From Macrococcus epidermidis (GTDB taxonomy: Bacteria; Bacillota; Bacilli; Staphylococcales; Staphylococcaceae), in assembly GCF_003259695.1 (NCBI RefSeq), contig NZ_PZJH01000011.1, positions 1 through 36,589 on the forward strand: a stretch of DNA of 36,589 nucleotides, in the 5' to 3' direction. Within the stretch, counting starts at the first letter, position 1; each line of letters opens with the position of its first letter. The position numbers and the translations under genes are program-made. The notes under the pieces are model-generated. The model was not told the DNA's origin and searched no databases. It was given only the letters and a program-made list of their open reading frames with translations. Of this stretch, positions 11,748 to 23,675 are shown in pieces.

Positions 11748-12903
11748 CTATTCCACCTTCAATTTCTTTCAAAGCATCTTTTAAAGATACGTTTTGAATT
11801 TTATTCAAATCATATAACTTTAAGAAAATATCTGCAAAAATTTTCTCTTTTTTCACAGTACGTTCTTGTTTTCCTTCTTTCGCTTTAGCATCATTCCAGA
11901 CATCATGTAATTCATCTACGGTTGATATTGATTCATCTCCAAACACATGTGGATGACGACGAATCATTTTATCGGTAATGCTCTTTACTACTTCTCTCGC
12001 ATCGAACATGTAATCTTTTTTCGCAATCGCACTATGAAATACAACTTGTAATAATATATCGCCTAACTCTTCGATGATGTTATCGATATCATCATTATCA
12101 ATCGCTTCAAACAATTCATATGTTTCCTCTAATAAATAACGCTTTAAACTTTGATGCGTTTGTTCTTTATCCCAAGGACAACCATTTTCACCTACAAGCG
12201 TATCCATCACTGCTGTGAAATATTCAAAGTCCCCTGATAATTGCTCATCATTTAATGGCGGTACAAAAAGTGACGTTAAATTTGATAACGCAAAGTCATG
12301 GTCCATTTCATGTAAAGGTCGCCATATTACATCTGCATCTTCTCCGCGTGCACCTGTAACGATAGCAACATTATGTTCAGCAGGGTAAATTTCTAACAAC
12401 GAAACTTTGACATCACTTGCGATCAACTGATCATACACTTGCGTTACAATGAGACCATTTCTAGGATTAATTGATGATGCCTCAAACATCGTTCCGTCAA
12501 GCATCTGAAAGCCATTGTTTGGATCAAACTGCACTGCCTGGAACAGGTCATCGATAAAACTTTTTCCGCCTAATATTTCAATATTTAAAGTGTCATCTGC
12601 CAGCAATAACTCAGTTGTTGATTCTGCAACCATCGGATGACCGGGCACTGCATAGATAACATCTTCAGTTTCAGCCAGCATTTTCAGGCGACTTACAATT
12701 TCTTCATAGACATTGCTGAAATCATCATTTTCTTCATATACTTCATCGAAGCTCATCCATTCAATCTCTTCCAGATCTTCTACGACTGGATGTCGCATTG
12801 TTCTCACATAAACTTTGTCTGCCTTATTTAAAAAGCGATATATCCCAAAAGGTAACTCATCCAGACCATAGTTCCCTAGACCTACAATCGTTATTTTATT
12901 CAT
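11734..12903 (-). CDS. mazG: MazG nucleotide pyrophosphohydrolase with N-terminal tetrapyrrole-methylase-like domain
   Basis: House-cleaning NTP pyrophosphatase. Residues 1-225 match the SAM-dependent tetrapyrrole (corrin/porphyrin) methylase fold (TIVGLGNYGLDELPFG; YAVPGHPMVAES), whose activity in this fusion is unknown. Residues 230-385 are a MazG domain with GCPWDKEQT (241-249), the metal-binding EE..E at 259-263 and EELGD at 278-282. The length, 389 aa, fits the short staphylococcal form with one full MazG domain. It starts 4 nt after the flippase stop with a weak SD (GAGAG), and overlaps rqcP. Confidence 0.93.
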   Translation of the reverse strand: MNKITIVGLGNYGLDELPFGIYRFLNKADKVYVRTMRHPVVEDLEEIEWMSFDEVYEENDDFSNVYEEIVSRLKMLAETEDVIYAVPGHPMVAESTTELLLADDTLNIEILGGKSFIDDLFQAVQFDPNNGFQMLDGTMFEASSINPRNGLIVTQVYDQLIASDVKVSLLEIYPAEHNVAIVTGARGEDADVIWRPLHEMDHDFALSNLTSLFVPPLNDEQLSGDFEYFTAVMDTLVGENGCPWDKEQTHQSLKRYLLEETYELFEAIDNDDIDNIIEELGDILLQVVFHSAIAKKDYMFDAREVVKSITDKMIRRHPHVFGDESISTVDELHDVWNDAKAKEGKQERTVKKEKIFADIFLKLYDLNKIQNVSLKDALKEIEGGIDETR

Positions 12904-12907
12904 CCAA

Positions 12908-14413
12908 TCACTCTCTCATTAATTTATTCATCACACTACCGAATGGTAAATGGTGCCACTCTTCCTGCGTTATAATCTTCCACTTAATCATAGCATATAA
13001 TACAATAATGCCCCCTGTAATCACCCCAATGAGCGCGACAGAAAGCGCGCCGATGCGTGTATTAAAATCTATCATCATTTCAATCTGAATCAATACACTC
13101 ATTACTAAAAGTGTTATGCCCCACTTAATCAGAAATGATTGAAAAGCAATTTCGTACCTGCGTACAACTCCGATATGTAATACGTAGGCATAGACGAATA
13201 ATCCTGTAACTGATGCGAGTGCAGCACCTTTAATATCAAAGAAAGATATCAGTAATAGGTTGAGTATGATTTTTACTGCTAATCCTAAACCAATACCCCA
13301 TAGTTGTATGCGATAGTCTTCAAAGATTTGAAGCATAGCAGTGTACATAATGATAAGTGATACGAAAATGATAGCTAACATATAAATAAACAGCGCTTCA
13401 TAACCTGCCACTGACTTGAACAGGAACATATTAAATGGTTGAATTAAATTCATTAACCCGATGGCAGCAGCGCTACTAAACACGATCGTAATCTTAAGCG
13501 CACTATTCGCATAGCTATTCATCTGACTTAAATCACGTCTTTGTTTACATTCCGAAAGCAATGGAATCAGTACAAGCGAGAACGACGTGGTCACAATAAG
13601 ACCCATTTGAATAAGCGACGCCCCACGATCATATATCCCTTTTAGCGCTCTAGCTTCTTCAAGCGACATTAATGTTTTCAATTGATTAATGACTGTAAAG
13701 CTATCTACGAGTTGCCATAAAATCATAATTAAATAACTTAAACTATAAAAAACAATCAATGTTATAAAACTTCTATATGATCCTATATTATTTCCTCGGT
13801 AATCAATTGTTTGACGTTTATTTTGCCACATTAAATAAATACTTGCTCCGAGTAAACCGACAAATGAACCAAAAATACTTAATGCACCACTTTGATAGAC
13901 TGATAAGTCCATCCATACAAATAATCCAATCGACAATAGTATGATAGATACGCGTAGTACCTGATCAATCACCTGAGAATAAGCAATTTCTTTCATTGCA
14001 TGATTCATCTGTAGTTTCCCACGAATCATCGCAACTGCCGGAAAAGGAAGCAATACTAAACTGGAGGCACGTAACATTGTACTTAACATTGGGTCGCCCA
14101 TTAAATTTGCAATGATATCGCTACAAATTAATATGACCACTAATACCAATATACTTATCCAGGTAATATGTTTATATAGTTTTCCTATAAATGACTTTTC
14201 ATAATGAGATTGACTAATAACTGAGGGAATTGCATTTAACGACAGTACGGAAACTATCGCAATGATTGGATATACTTGCTGATAGGCATAGAGACCTGTA
14301 TCACCTAAAATATTTTGATAGGGTACGCGATATATCGCACTTAAAATTTTCACGATTAACATCGTTATTGTCAGTATAATCACGCTGTTAAATGCCGGGT
14401 TCTTATTCTCCAT
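12908..14413 (-). CDS. Polysaccharide flippase of the MOP superfamily (SpoVB/YabM-like)
   Basis: Multi-spanning membrane protein of 501 residues with about 14 hydrophobic segments. It starts with the family opening segment [22 protein letters not shown]-type sequence and the [15 protein letters not shown] loop. This is the SpoVB/MurJ-like branch of the MOP exporters, which flip lipid-linked wall precursors. In Bacillus the homologue at this locus (YabM) is a candidate lipid II or polysaccharide flippase. The substrate cannot be told from sequence. ATG 14413 overlaps the mfd end by 11 nt, with AAGGAA 9 nt upstream inside mfd. It is translationally coupled to mfd and followed closely by mazG. 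The sporulation-linked family name does not imply sporulation here. Confidence 0.85.
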   Translation of the reverse strand: MENKNPAFNSVIILTITMLIVKILSAIYRVPYQNILGDTGLYAYQQVYPIIAIVSVLSLNAIPSVISQSHYEKSFIGKLYKHITWISILVLVVILICSDIIANLMGDPMLSTMLRASSLVLLPFPAVAMIRGKLQMNHAMKEIAYSQVIDQVLRVSIILLSIGLFVWMDLSVYQSGALSIFGSFVGLLGASIYLMWQNKRQTIDYRGNNIGSYRSFITLIVFYSLSYLIMILWQLVDSFTVINQLKTLMSLEEARALKGIYDRGASLIQMGLIVTTSFSLVLIPLLSECKQRRDLSQMNSYANSALKITIVFSSAAAIGLMNLIQPFNMFLFKSVAGYEALFIYMLAIIFVSLIIMYTAMLQIFEDYRIQLWGIGLGLAVKIILNLLLISFFDIKGAALASVTGLFVYAYVLHIGVVRRYEIAFQSFLIKWGITLLVMSVLIQIEMMIDFNTRIGALSVALIGVITGGIIVLYAMIKWKIITQEEWHHLPFGSVMNKLMRE

Positions 14414-17400
14414 CAAACTCGATTCCTTCTTGTATTTGACGCGTGAGTTGTACTAATGCAGCAAGCCAGTTTGCATTTTTCTTCAGCGTAAATGTCATTT
14501 TATTGTCTTTATATTCTATCTTTAAGTCTCGACCGAAATCTTCTGTCGCTTTAAATAAACGTTCACCGTTAATTTTATTCGTCGTAGCTATACTTGACTC
14601 AAGCACAACTGCCTTTCCGGTATCTTTCACATTCACAATACCAAACGCTAAAGCATTTATTCTGATTTCAACGATCTTCATTAACTGATCAACCGCTTCT
14701 GGATATTCACCATATCGATCGGTCATTTCATCCTGAATATCCATTAATTCTGATTCTGTCGTCACGCTGCGTAGCTTTTTATAAAATTCAATCTTCGCTT
14801 GTTCTTCACGAATATAGTCAGCTGGAATATATGCATCAACTTCTACTTCTATTTCTAGTTGAGGCACTTCTTCGACTTGTTTAATACCACGTTTTTCATT
14901 AACTGCTTGCTGCAGCATTTCAGAATACAAATCATACCCAACAGAATCAATAAATCCATGTTGCTGACGTCCTAATAAATTCCCTGCGCCACGAATATTT
15001 AAATCACGCATTGCAATTTTAAATCCAGAGCCAAGCTCAGTAAATTCTTTTATTGCCTGCAAACGCTGTTCAGCTACTTCAGTGAGTACTTTATTTGGTG
15101 CATGCAAGAAGTAGGCATAACTAATACGATTACTACGACCGACGCGACCACGTAACTGATACAATTGACTTAAGCCAAATCGGTCTGCATCTTCAATTAT
15201 TAAAGTATTGGCATTCGGTACATCGACACCCGTTTCGATAATTGTTGTTGTCACTAAAATGTCGTATTCACCATTAATAAACCCAAGCATCGTTTCTTCT
15301 AGTTCACGTTCTGATAATTGACCATGCGCAACAGCAATGCGCGCGTCCGGCATCATCATCTCTAGCTGTTCAGCTTTCTGATAAATGCTCGCTACACGAT
15401 TGTATAGATAAAATACTTGTCCGTTACGTGCTAATTCACGTTCCATTGCTTCTTTAATAAAGTTATGTTGATATTCTAGTACATACGTCTGTACCGGAAA
15501 TCTATTTTCCGGTGGTGTTTCAATGACCGATAAGTCACGTACACCCAGTAAACTCATATGCAGTGTTCTTGGAATTGGTGTTGCTGTAAGCGTTAATACA
15601 TCGACATTTGTCTTCAACGCTTTAATTTTCTCTTTATGTGTAACACCAAATCGTTGCTCCTCATCGACGATAAGCAAGCCTAAATCTTTATACACAATAT
15701 CTTTGCTCAGTAGTTTATGTGTGCCAACTACAATATCAACAAATCCAGACTTTAATCCTTTTTTCGTTTCATCTATTTCTTTCTTTGATCTGAAACGGCT
15801 CATCATCTGTATTTCAACTGGATAATCCTGCATACGCTCAATTAACGTCTCATAATGTTGTTGTGCGAGTATTGTCGTCGGCACTAAAAATGCAACTTGT
15901 TTACCATCAAGTACCGCTTTGAACGCTGCACGAACAGCGACTTCAGTTTTACCGTAACCAACATCTCCACAAAGCAGACGATCCATCGGTTTACGCTTTT
16001 CCATATCTTGTTTAATTTCAACGAGACTTTGTACCTGGTCTGCAGTTGGTTCATACGGAAAGTCCATTTCAAACGTTTCCTGTGCCTCAGTATCAGGTCC
16101 GAACTGATATCCTTCAACGCGCTCTCGCTCCTGATATAACTTCAATAATTCTTCAGCGATATCTTCAACGCTTTGTTGAACGCGCGCTTTTGTCTTTTTC
16201 CATTCTGTGCCGCCGAGTTTGTTTAGCTTCGGCTCTTTATCTTCTGAACCGACAAACTTTTGAACATAATTCATTTGATCGACTGGCACAAACAGTTGAT
16301 CAGTCCCTTTATATTGAATTTTAATATAGTCTTTATGCATCTTATTGACGAGTAATGTCTCAACACCCATATAACGTCCTACGCCATGATGCACATGGAC
16401 AATGTAGTCACCAACATTTAATTCCTGATAAGATTTAATTTTCTCGGCATTCGATAACTTCTTCGTACGTTTCGGTTTTTCTTTACGTAATTTAAATAGC
16501 TCGCGTTCAGTGACAACAACAAGTTTCATAAACGGTAACTCGAAACCTTCTGACAAATCACCTTCGACAATTGTATTAATACCCGGTTTACTTCCCTTAG
16601 TATCAAGCGTTACAGGTAATTTCATATCAGCTAGCATTGATTTAATCTTATCTTTTCTCGTTGCATTACTTGCCAGTACAACGATATTGAAGTCATTTTT
16701 TCTGAAACGGTCAAACTCTGAAAACATTAAATCATATTGTCCGTAAAATTGCTGCAATGGTTTACAAGAGAATTTATAGATATTTTGTAACTTCACTGGC
16801 ATAGAAGCAGTAAACAGTGTAAAGTATGCTACATTAAATTGATTCATCAGTGTTTCAAAGCTATCTTCTTTAATGAATGTCTGTCCGACAAATCCACGAC
16901 CCGATTCAATTAAAGATTGGTGAAATTCACTTGTTTCTCGAATACTTGATTCTATCGCTTCATTTACACGATTAATTTCATCGACAATTACAATTGCTTC
17001 TTTATCAAAGTAATCAATAATCGTCGTCTCTTTATTATAAGCAAATTTTACAACGCGACGTAAAATATTATGATTAAGTATTTCTCCCATATTCATTTTG
17101 ATGGTTTGATACGTATCACGTAAATCATCTCTCACATTTGTCGCAATCTTTTGGCGTGTTGCCTCAAATGCATCAGATAAATTAGATTCCAGTAATTCTA
17201 TGTCTTTAATCGTAAAAATAAATTCACTTGCTGTAGAAATTTCAACTGAATCGATATTATTTAATGAACGTTGACTATCCGCATCAAAATAACGAATAGC
17301 ATCAACTTCAGTATCGAATAATTCAATGCGGACCGGCTCACCAATCATCGGGAAAATATCAATTAATCCACCACGTACTGAAAACTGACCAAGCGTCGTT

Positions 17401-17900
17401 ACGCGCTCACTTTTCTGGTATCCCATATCTACTAAATCTTGTTGTAATTGAATGAGATCAATATCTTCTCCAATTTTTATTTCACGATGATAATCTGTAA
17501 ATAACTCCGGTCGACTTACAAGCTTTTGAAGCCCGTTAATCGGCACGAGAAATAACCCAGCTTGACCTTTTGCCAAGTGGGTAAGTGTACGAATACGCTC
17601 ACGCATTAAATCCGGACTTTTTGTCGAGAACTCTTCAATCATAATATCTTGTACCGGAAACTTAAATAGTTCCTCTTCATCAATCAGTTGTGCTAAATCG
17701 TTTTCTAATTTTTCTGCCTGAAACAAGTTACTTGTCACGACAATCATTTGTTTTTTATGGCTTAAATAACTTTCCGCTAAAATTACGGCTTTTGCACTTG
17801 GATTTAAACCCGTCACCAATATATTTTGTTTACCGAGTGAATCATTATACTCGTTAAATCGTTCATCACTTTTCAACAATTTATCTATTATCTGTCTCAT
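14403..17900 (-). CDS. mfd: Transcription-repair coupling factor
   Basis: ATP-dependent translocase that removes RNA polymerase stalled at DNA lesions and recruits UvrA. The 1165-residue protein has the UvrB-like N-terminal part (about 1-350), the RNA polymerase interaction domain with [17 protein letters not shown] (about 497-512) and the RecG-type translocation motor. The motor shows Walker A GDVGYGKT (645-652), DEEQ box (746-749), [10 protein letters not shown] and the QLRGRVGRS motif. A C-terminal TRCF domain completes it. The length is normal. The start shares ATGA with the pth stop, so translation is coupled. It is in one unit with pth, the flippase, mazG, rqcP and divIC. Confidence 0.98.
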   Translation of the reverse strand: MRQIIDKLLKSDERFNEYNDSLGKQNILVTGLNPSAKAVILAESYLSHKKQMIVVTSNLFQAEKLENDLAQLIDEEELFKFPVQDIMIEEFSTKSPDLMRERIRTLTHLAKGQAGLFLVPINGLQKLVSRPELFTDYHREIKIGEDIDLIQLQQDLVDMGYQKSERVTTLGQFSVRGGLIDIFPMIGEPVRIELFDTEVDAIRYFDADSQRSLNNIDSVEISTASEFIFTIKDIELLESNLSDAFEATRQKIATNVRDDLRDTYQTIKMNMGEILNHNILRRVVKFAYNKETTIIDYFDKEAIVIVDEINRVNEAIESSIRETSEFHQSLIESGRGFVGQTFIKEDSFETLMNQFNVAYFTLFTASMPVKLQNIYKFSCKPLQQFYGQYDLMFSEFDRFRKNDFNIVVLASNATRKDKIKSMLADMKLPVTLDTKGSKPGINTIVEGDLSEGFELPFMKLVVVTERELFKLRKEKPKRTKKLSNAEKIKSYQELNVGDYIVHVHHGVGRYMGVETLLVNKMHKDYIKIQYKGTDQLFVPVDQMNYVQKFVGSEDKEPKLNKLGGTEWKKTKARVQQSVEDIAEELLKLYQERERVEGYQFGPDTEAQETFEMDFPYEPTADQVQSLVEIKQDMEKRKPMDRLLCGDVGYGKTEVAVRAAFKAVLDGKQVAFLVPTTILAQQHYETLIERMQDYPVEIQMMSRFRSKKEIDETKKGLKSGFVDIVVGTHKLLSKDIVYKDLGLLIVDEEQRFGVTHKEKIKALKTNVDVLTLTATPIPRTLHMSLLGVRDLSVIETPPENRFPVQTYVLEYQHNFIKEAMERELARNGQVFYLYNRVASIYQKAEQLEMMMPDARIAVAHGQLSERELEETMLGFINGEYDILVTTTIIETGVDVPNANTLIIEDADRFGLSQLYQLRGRVGRSNRISYAYFLHAPNKVLTEVAEQRLQAIKEFTELGSGFKIAMRDLNIRGAGNLLGRQQHGFIDSVGYDLYSEMLQQAVNEKRGIKQVEEVPQLEIEVEVDAYIPADYIREEQAKIEFYKKLRSVTTESELMDIQDEMTDRYGEYPEAVDQLMKIVEIRINALAFGIVNVKDTGKAVVLESSIATTNKINGERLFKATEDFGRDLKIEYKDNKMTFTLKKNANWLAALVQLTRQIQEGIEFDGE

Positions 17901-18466
17901 ACATCACCATTATATTGATTCATAACATTTTCGAATCGCTCTCCACCGATAAATGTTTCAAGTGCTTCGATTGTATGATCAATCACTTTCTGCATCGTTA
18001 TCATTTCGTCCTCACTAAATTTCTGTAACACATAATCCACCACAGGTTTACGCCCTTCAGGACGACCAATGCCTAAACGAATACGCTTAAATTCCTGTGT
18101 TCCTAAATGTTGTATAATTGAGCGCATGCCATTCTGTCCACCAGCAGAACCTTTCTGACGAATACGAATACGACCTTGAGGCATATCAAGATCGTCATAT
18201 AGAACAACTAAATCCTCTACAGCTATTTTATAATAATCCATTAACGGACGAACCGCTTCACCTGATAAGTTCATATACGTCATCGGTTCAATAATCAGTA
18301 CTTTCTCACCATTAATATTTGCTACCGTATAGTTTCCTTTAAATTTTTGCTTATCTAAATCTATATTATGTTTCTTCAAAAATTCATCTACGACCATAAA
18401 TCCTACATTATGTCGTGTATCTTCATATTTCTTACCTATATTACCTAACCCAACGATACATTTCAT
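17897..18466 (-). CDS. pth: Peptidyl-tRNA hydrolase
   Basis: Cleaves peptidyl-tRNAs that drop off ribosomes, recycling tRNA. The 189-residue protein has the N-terminal [19 protein letters not shown] with catalytic His19, the [10 protein letters not shown] segment with its conserved Asn, and [28 protein letters not shown] with the active-site Asp and Asn. GGAGG lies 8 nt before the ATG. The rplY-pth-mfd order is widely conserved. A TATAAT at 18502-18497 is a candidate -10 for this transcript. Confidence 0.97.
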   Translation of the reverse strand: MKCIVGLGNIGKKYEDTRHNVGFMVVDEFLKKHNIDLDKQKFKGNYTVANINGEKVLIIEPMTYMNLSGEAVRPLMDYYKIAVEDLVVLYDDLDMPQGRIRIRQKGSAGGQNGMRSIIQHLGTQEFKRIRLGIGRPEGRKPVVDYVLQKFSEDEMITMQKVIDHTIEALETFIGGERFENVMNQYNGDV

Positions 18467-18496
18467 ATTTAAATCCTCCGCTTAATCATTATCACT

Positions 18497-18525
18497 ATTA
18501 TAATATAAAAAAAGAGACATACAAA
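18497..18525 (-). promoter_or_regulatory. possible pth promoter inside the rplY terminator region
   Basis: On the minus strand TATAAT (18502-18497) stands 17 bp after TTTGTA (18525-18520). The -35 is weak (three of six) and lies in the loop and arm of the rplY terminator. The perfect -10 and spacing make it a reasonable candidate for initiating the pth-mfd unit. Confidence 0.35.
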
Positions 18526-18537
18526 TGTATGTCTCTT
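18507..18537 (-). terminator. intrinsic terminator after rplY
   Basis: Eleven-bp perfect arms (18512-18522 and 18527-18537) with a 4-nt loop, followed on the minus strand by a run of seven T. It separates rplY from pth. Confidence 0.88.
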
Positions 18538-18549
18538 GAATTCGAATAA

Positions 18550-19224
18550 TTATTCAGCTTTTTCTTCTGATTTCTCTTCACCTTCAGCAGCTTCTTCTTC
18601 ACCTTCAGCAGCTTCAGTTCCTTCTGCTTCTTCACCTTCAACAGCTTCTTCGCCATCTTCTTCTGGCTCTTCTTCAACTGTAGGTGGTACAACAGATACG
18701 ATTGCTTCTTCGTCTTCATTATTGATAGTGTAAGCTTTATCTGATTTTAAATCAGCAACAGTGATTGTATCACCGATGTTTAATTCAGTAACGTCAACTT
18801 CGATGTTTTCTGGAATATCATCTGGTGTTGCAGTAACTGATAATTGGAATAATGGTTGTTGAACAACGCCACCTTCTTTAGCGCCTTCAGCTTCACCAAC
18901 TAAGTTTACTACTACATCAACTGTTAATTCTGCTTTCATATTGATTGCTAAAAAGTCGACATGTGTAATTTTGTTTTTAATTGGATTGATTTGGTAGTCA
19001 GATACCATTACTTTAACTGTTTTTGAACCTACTTCTAGTTCGATAACACCGTTACGTCCAACTTCACGGATTACTTTAATGAAATCAACTTCTTCAACTT
19101 TAACTGAAGTGTTTTTAGCGCCATAACCGTATACTACAGCTGGAATCTTACCTTCGTTACGTACTTTGTTTAAACTTGAACGTGTTTGTTTACCTTGTCT
19201 AATCGTTGCTTTTAATTTACTCAT
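18550..19224 (-). CDS. rplY: 50S ribosomal protein L25, general stress protein Ctc type
   Basis: Binds 5S rRNA in the large subunit. The 224-residue protein has the L25 N-terminal domain (1-90; [49 protein letters not shown]) and the TL5/Ctc-type C-terminal beta domain (95-180). Residues 183-224 form an acidic Glu/Ala/Gly low-complexity tail. ATG 19224, 8 nt after AAAGGAG, is taken instead of upstream extensions. The gene has its own terminator. Upstream is a sigma-B-type promoter, as at Bacillus ctc, and a structured leader of about 107 nt. The tail DNA (18553-18678) is repetitive and could vary in length between strains. Confidence 0.96.
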   Translation of the reverse strand: MSKLKATIRQGKQTRSSLNKVRNEGKIPAVVYGYGAKNTSVKVEEVDFIKVIREVGRNGVIELEVGSKTVKVMVSDYQINPIKNKITHVDFLAINMKAELTVDVVVNLVGEAEGAKEGGVVQQPLFQLSVTATPDDIPENIEVDVTELNIGDTITVADLKSDKAYTINNEDEEAIVSVVPPTVEEEPEEDGEEAVEGEEAEGTEAAEGEEEAAEGEEKSEEKAE

Positions 19225-19242
19225 AATTATTACTCCTTTTGT

Positions 19243-19301
19243 GCGCACTTCTTTGCGCTCCTACACCTTACCCATCAGTTGTGGTAACCTGCTTGCAAAG
19301 T
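19243..19301 (-). promoter_or_regulatory. structured rplY leader with competing hairpins
   Basis: In the minus-strand RNA, ACTTTGC (19301-19295) can pair with GCAAAG (19256-19251), closing a domain with an inner TTACC/GGTAA stem. The same GCAAAG lies in a compact alternative hairpin, GCGCA-AAGAAG-TGCGC (19258-19243), right before the SD. The two folds exclude each other. Autoregulation by L25 is possible: the segment CTGATGGG resembles 5S CCGATGG, the region of the L25-binding loop E. This is inference only. Confidence 0.35.
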
Positions 19302-19338
19302 GTTTATTTGTCTTAAATATTTATCACATAATTTATTA

Positions 19339-19363
19339 ATACCCCGTTAAACTTCTTCTAAAC
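19339..19363 (-). promoter_or_regulatory. sigma-B-type promoter of rplY
   Basis: On the minus strand GTTTAG (19363-19358) is followed after 13 bp by GGGTAT (19344-19339). This is the sigma-B pattern (GTTTAA, 12-15 bp, GGGTAT); the -10 is perfect and the -35 matches five of six. The start would be near 19332, about 107 nt before the ATG. The Bacillus homologue ctc is a classic sigma-B gene. Confidence 0.65.
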
Positions 19364-19393
19364 ATTTTTTATTAAATAAATTTTTAAAGATTA

Positions 19394-19429
19394 TAAAAAG
19401 ACACAATGCTACGCATAAACATTGTGTCT
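19394..19429 (-). terminator. intrinsic terminator after prs
   Basis: Perfect 10-bp arms (19399-19408 and 19420-19429) with an 11-nt loop, followed on the minus strand by TTTTTATAA. It ends the glmU-prs unit ten bases after the prs stop. Confidence 0.85.
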
Positions 19430-19438
19430 AAAGCACTA

Positions 19439-20407
19439 TTAATCAAATAAAATACTTACAGATTCTTGTTCATATACTCGAACAATCGCTTGTGCTAATA
19501 ATTCACCAACTGATAACTGTTTAATTTTCGCTGGTTTATTTTCTTCAGGTAATAAAATAGAGTTTGTAACAACTAATTCTTTAATTGCTGAGTTTTCAAT
19601 TCTCTCATAAGCAGGGCCTGATAATACAGGATGTGTACAACATGCATATACTTCTTTTGCACCTTTGTCGATTAACGCTTGAGCAGCTAATGTGATTGTA
19701 CCTGCTGTATCGATGATGTCATCAATGATGATTGCAGTTTTCCCGTTAATGTCTCCAACGATATTCATTACTTCAGAAACATTTGGTTTCGGACGACGTT
19801 TATCGATAATCGCAATCGGTGCTTTTAAGCGGTCTGCCATCTTACGCGCACGTGTCACTCCGCCATGGTCAGGTGAAACGATAACTAATGAATCTTTATC
19901 GATTTCTTCTTTCGCTTCAAAATAATCAGAAAGGATAGGTACACCCATTAAGTGGTCAATCGGTAAATCAAAGAAACCTTGAATTTGAGGCGCATGTAAA
20001 TCTAAAGCAATAACGCGGTCTGCTCCTGCTTTTTCGATCATATCTGCAACTAATTTCGCAGTGATAGGCTCACGGCTACGTGCTTTACGGTCTTGACGTG
20101 CGTAACCATAATAAGGCATTACAACGTTAATTGTTACTGCTGAAGCACGTTTTAATGCATCAATCATGATTAATAATTCCATTAAATGTTCATTTACCGG
20201 ATTAGATGTTGGTTGAACGATAAATACATCACATCCACGAATACTTTCTTCGATGTTGATCTGAACTTCTCCATCACTGAAACGTTTAACACTTGATTTC
20301 CCTAAAGGAATCCCTACCTCTTTAGCAATTTCTTCAGCTAAAGGCTGGTTAGCGTTTAAAGAAAAAATCTTTAAAGTTGTATTTCTGTATTCATTATTCA
20401 TCATCAT
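19439..20407 (-). CDS. prs: Ribose-phosphate pyrophosphokinase (PRPP synthetase)
   Basis: Makes PRPP from ribose 5-phosphate and ATP for purine, pyrimidine, histidine and NAD synthesis. The 322-residue class I enzyme shows [41 protein letters not shown] (ATP and flexible loop), [23 protein letters not shown] and the ribose-phosphate loop [11 protein letters not shown]. Three consecutive ATG codons (20407, 20404, 20401) follow a GGGGG ribosome site; the first is used here. It lies 87 nt after glmU and is probably co-transcribed. Its product feeds hpt and is the effector sensed by PurR, both in this window. Confidence 0.97.
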   Translation of the reverse strand: MMMNNEYRNTTLKIFSLNANQPLAEEIAKEVGIPLGKSSVKRFSDGEVQINIEESIRGCDVFIVQPTSNPVNEHLMELLIMIDALKRASAVTINVVMPYYGYARQDRKARSREPITAKLVADMIEKAGADRVIALDLHAPQIQGFFDLPIDHLMGVPILSDYFEAKEEIDKDSLVIVSPDHGGVTRARKMADRLKAPIAIIDKRRPKPNVSEVMNIVGDINGKTAIIIDDIIDTAGTITLAAQALIDKGAKEVYACCTHPVLSGPAYERIENSAIKELVVTNSILLPEENKPAKIKQLSVGELLAQAIVRVYEQESVSILFD

Positions 20408-20494
20408 TTTGTAATGCCCCCATTTTAGATATCGTATTATTTATCGCTTTCTGTATATGAAATAACTTTACTATGACCTTAATATTATACATTA

Positions 20495-21991
<1,497 letters not shown>

Positions 21992-22010
21992 ATTCACTAT
22001 TTCATTTCAA

Positions 22011-22397
22011 TTATTTTAAATCTTCTTCAACTGTCGTTTGTGAATCAGATTCTACTAAATTAGGTGCTGCTTCACTTGTAGCATCTTCAGCAGTATCCAC
22101 GTCGTCGTTATGATTATTCTTTCCTAATTCACTTGGATCAATCGCTTCAGTTTCGTCATATACTTTCATGACTGCAGCCTGAATTTCTTGACGCATTTCG
22201 CTATTAATTGGATGGGCGATGTCACGGAATTCGCCATCTGCAGTACGTTTGCTCGGCATTGCCACGAATAATCCGTTGTTCCCTTCAATAACGCGTAAAT
22301 CATGAATAACAAATGCCTCATCCAGCGTAATTGATACCAATGCTTTCATTCTACTGTCCGTAGCTAATTTTCTCATTCTAACATCTGTGACTTTCAT
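22011..22397 (-). CDS. spoVG: Septation and regulatory protein SpoVG
   Basis: Small nucleic-acid-binding regulator; in staphylococci it affects capsule, virulence and wall genes, in Bacillus septation during sporulation. Residues 1-82 are the conserved SpoVG fold ([58 protein letters not shown]). Residues 83-128 are an acidic, low-complexity tail that makes the protein clearly longer than the roughly 100-residue S. aureus form. GGAGG lies 9 nt before the ATG. It follows ridA by 37 nt, the conserved yabJ-spoVG pair. Confidence 0.95.
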   Translation of the reverse strand: MKVTDVRMRKLATDSRMKALVSITLDEAFVIHDLRVIEGNNGLFVAMPSKRTADGEFRDIAHPINSEMRQEIQAAVMKVYDETEAIDPSELGKNNHNDDVDTAEDATSEAAPNLVESDSQTTVEEDLK

Positions 22398-22434
22398 CTT
22401 AGATAGCCTCCTATATAAAATGTAAGTTAAAAAT

Positions 22435-22812
22435 CTACTTAACTTTTAGAGCTACCGCTTCAATCTCAACTTTCACATCTTTAGGAAGACGACTCACTTC
22501 AACACAACTTCTTGCAGGAAGGTGCGCATTGAAATATTCGCCATATACTTCATTGATGATTGGGAAGTCATTCATATCACTAATAAAAATCATTGTTTTT
22601 ACTACTGAATTTAAATTCGATCCGCTTTCTTCTAATACAGCTGATAAGTTTTCTAATACTTGCTTCGTTTGCTCTGCAACGTCATCACCTATTACTTCAC
22701 CATCTAAAGTCAGTGGAATTTGTCCACTTGTATAAACCATATTGTTAACTACAACAGCGTGGCTGTATGGTCCAATTGCTGCCGGTGCATTTTTTGTGAA
22801 AATAGATTTCAT
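22435..22812 (-). CDS. ridA: RidA family enamine/imine deaminase (YabJ)
   Basis: Hydrolyses reactive 2-aminoacrylate and related imines produced by PLP enzymes. The trimeric YjgF/YER057c/UK114 fold is indicated by [23 protein letters not shown] (N-terminal part) and the active-site Arg101 in [13 protein letters not shown], with Glu118 after it. The length, 125 aa, is typical. It starts 15 nt after purR, with GGAG 8 nt from the ATG, and precedes spoVG. The purR-yabJ link is conserved in Firmicutes, although the role in purine control is not understood. Confidence 0.95.
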   Translation of the reverse strand: MKSIFTKNAPAAIGPYSHAVVVNNMVYTSGQIPLTLDGEVIGDDVAEQTKQVLENLSAVLEESGSNLNSVVKTMIFISDMNDFPIINEVYGEYFNAHLPARSCVEVSRLPKDVKVEIEAVALKVK

Positions 22813-22827
22813 GATGATATCTCCTTT

Positions 22828-23655
22828 TTATTTCGAAAATTTTTCTAAGCAATTACCTTTTTCAACTGTAAAAGATTGATTATATTCATCTACGTCGGAT
22901 AATTTCACTAAAGAGGTATAGTCTTGAATCAAGCGATTTTTAACTTCTTTTGATTCTACTAAGACTGTTACCCCTTTAACAGTGGCTTTAAACTCATTCA
23001 TTAAATTCATAACACCTGTAATTGATCCACCCGCACGCATAAAATCATCTACAATTAAAACTTTTGAACCTTCAGGTAATGTCCTTTTTGATAATACCAT
23101 TGTTTCAATTTTTCGTGAAGAACCTGAAACATAATTTATCGAAACCGTTGATCCTTCTGTGACCTTATTGTCTTTTCGAATAACGACAACAGGCAGATTA
23201 AGTATACTTGCAACCGCATTTGCTAATGAAATACCTTTCGTTGCAATCGTTACGACAGCATCTAACTCTTCATCCATATACATCGTTGCGATGAGCTTTC
23301 CAACTTGATTTAATAAACTCGGTGTCCCTACAACATCGGACATGAAAAGATAGCCACCTGGCAGCAATCGTTCTTTCTCCTGCAGCATTTCACACAACTG
23401 AGAAATCAATTGATCGGCTTCTTTATAAAACATCTTATGCTTAAACGTTACACCACCACTTGCTCCTGCAGTCGTAGTGATTGTTCCGATTTCTTCTTTG
23501 ATAAAAGTATCTTTAATGATTTGTACATCTTCACTGATTGAAGACTTTGCCTGACCGAATTTATCTACAAAATACGTCAACGGTACAAGCTCATTAGGAT
23601 GACTCAACAAGTAACTTGTCATATAAACGATTCTTTCACTTCTTTTAAACTTCAT
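22828..23655 (-). CDS. purR: Purine operon repressor PurR
   Basis: PRPP-responsive repressor of purine biosynthesis genes. The 275-residue protein has a winged-helix DNA-binding domain (about 1-74; RSERIVYMTSYLLSHPNELVPL, GQAKSSISEDV). A type I PRTase-like effector domain follows, with the PRPP loop VLIVDDFMRAGGS at 199-211. SD GAGGG precedes the ATG by 6-7 nt. A TATAAT lies about 22-27 nt upstream of the ATG with a PurBox-like CCGAACATT overlapping the -35 area, so autorepression is likely. The PRPP ligand is made by prs, 3 kb downstream. Confidence 0.96.
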   Translation of the reverse strand: MKFKRSERIVYMTSYLLSHPNELVPLTYFVDKFGQAKSSISEDVQIIKDTFIKEEIGTITTTAGASGGVTFKHKMFYKEADQLISQLCEMLQEKERLLPGGYLFMSDVVGTPSLLNQVGKLIATMYMDEELDAVVTIATKGISLANAVASILNLPVVVIRKDNKVTEGSTVSINYVSGSSRKIETMVLSKRTLPEGSKVLIVDDFMRAGGSITGVMNLMNEFKATVKGVTVLVESKEVKNRLIQDYTSLVKLSDVDEYNQSFTVEKGNCLEKFSK

Positions 23656-23675
23656 TAAAATCCCTCTTTACGCAT

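Noticed and set aside
15884-16117. 77-codon minus-strand ORF inside mfd
   Set aside because: A frame shadow of an intact, full-length mfd; there is no frameshift.
18536-18733. Ser/Ala/Pro-rich plus-strand ORF and a Lys/Leu-rich minus-strand ORF at the rplY 3' end
   Set aside because: They are other-frame readings of the repetitive Glu/Ala codons of the L25 tail.
22825-22850. CodY box near the purR end (AATTTTCGAAAT)
   Set aside because: Too many mismatches to the 15-base CodY consensus, and the site lies over the purR 3' end and the ridA SD.
22813-22890. Sigma-B promoter before ridA-spoVG, as reported for S. aureus yabJ-spoVG
   Set aside because: No GTTT/GGGTA pair with acceptable spacing was found in the 15-nt gap or the purR 3' end.
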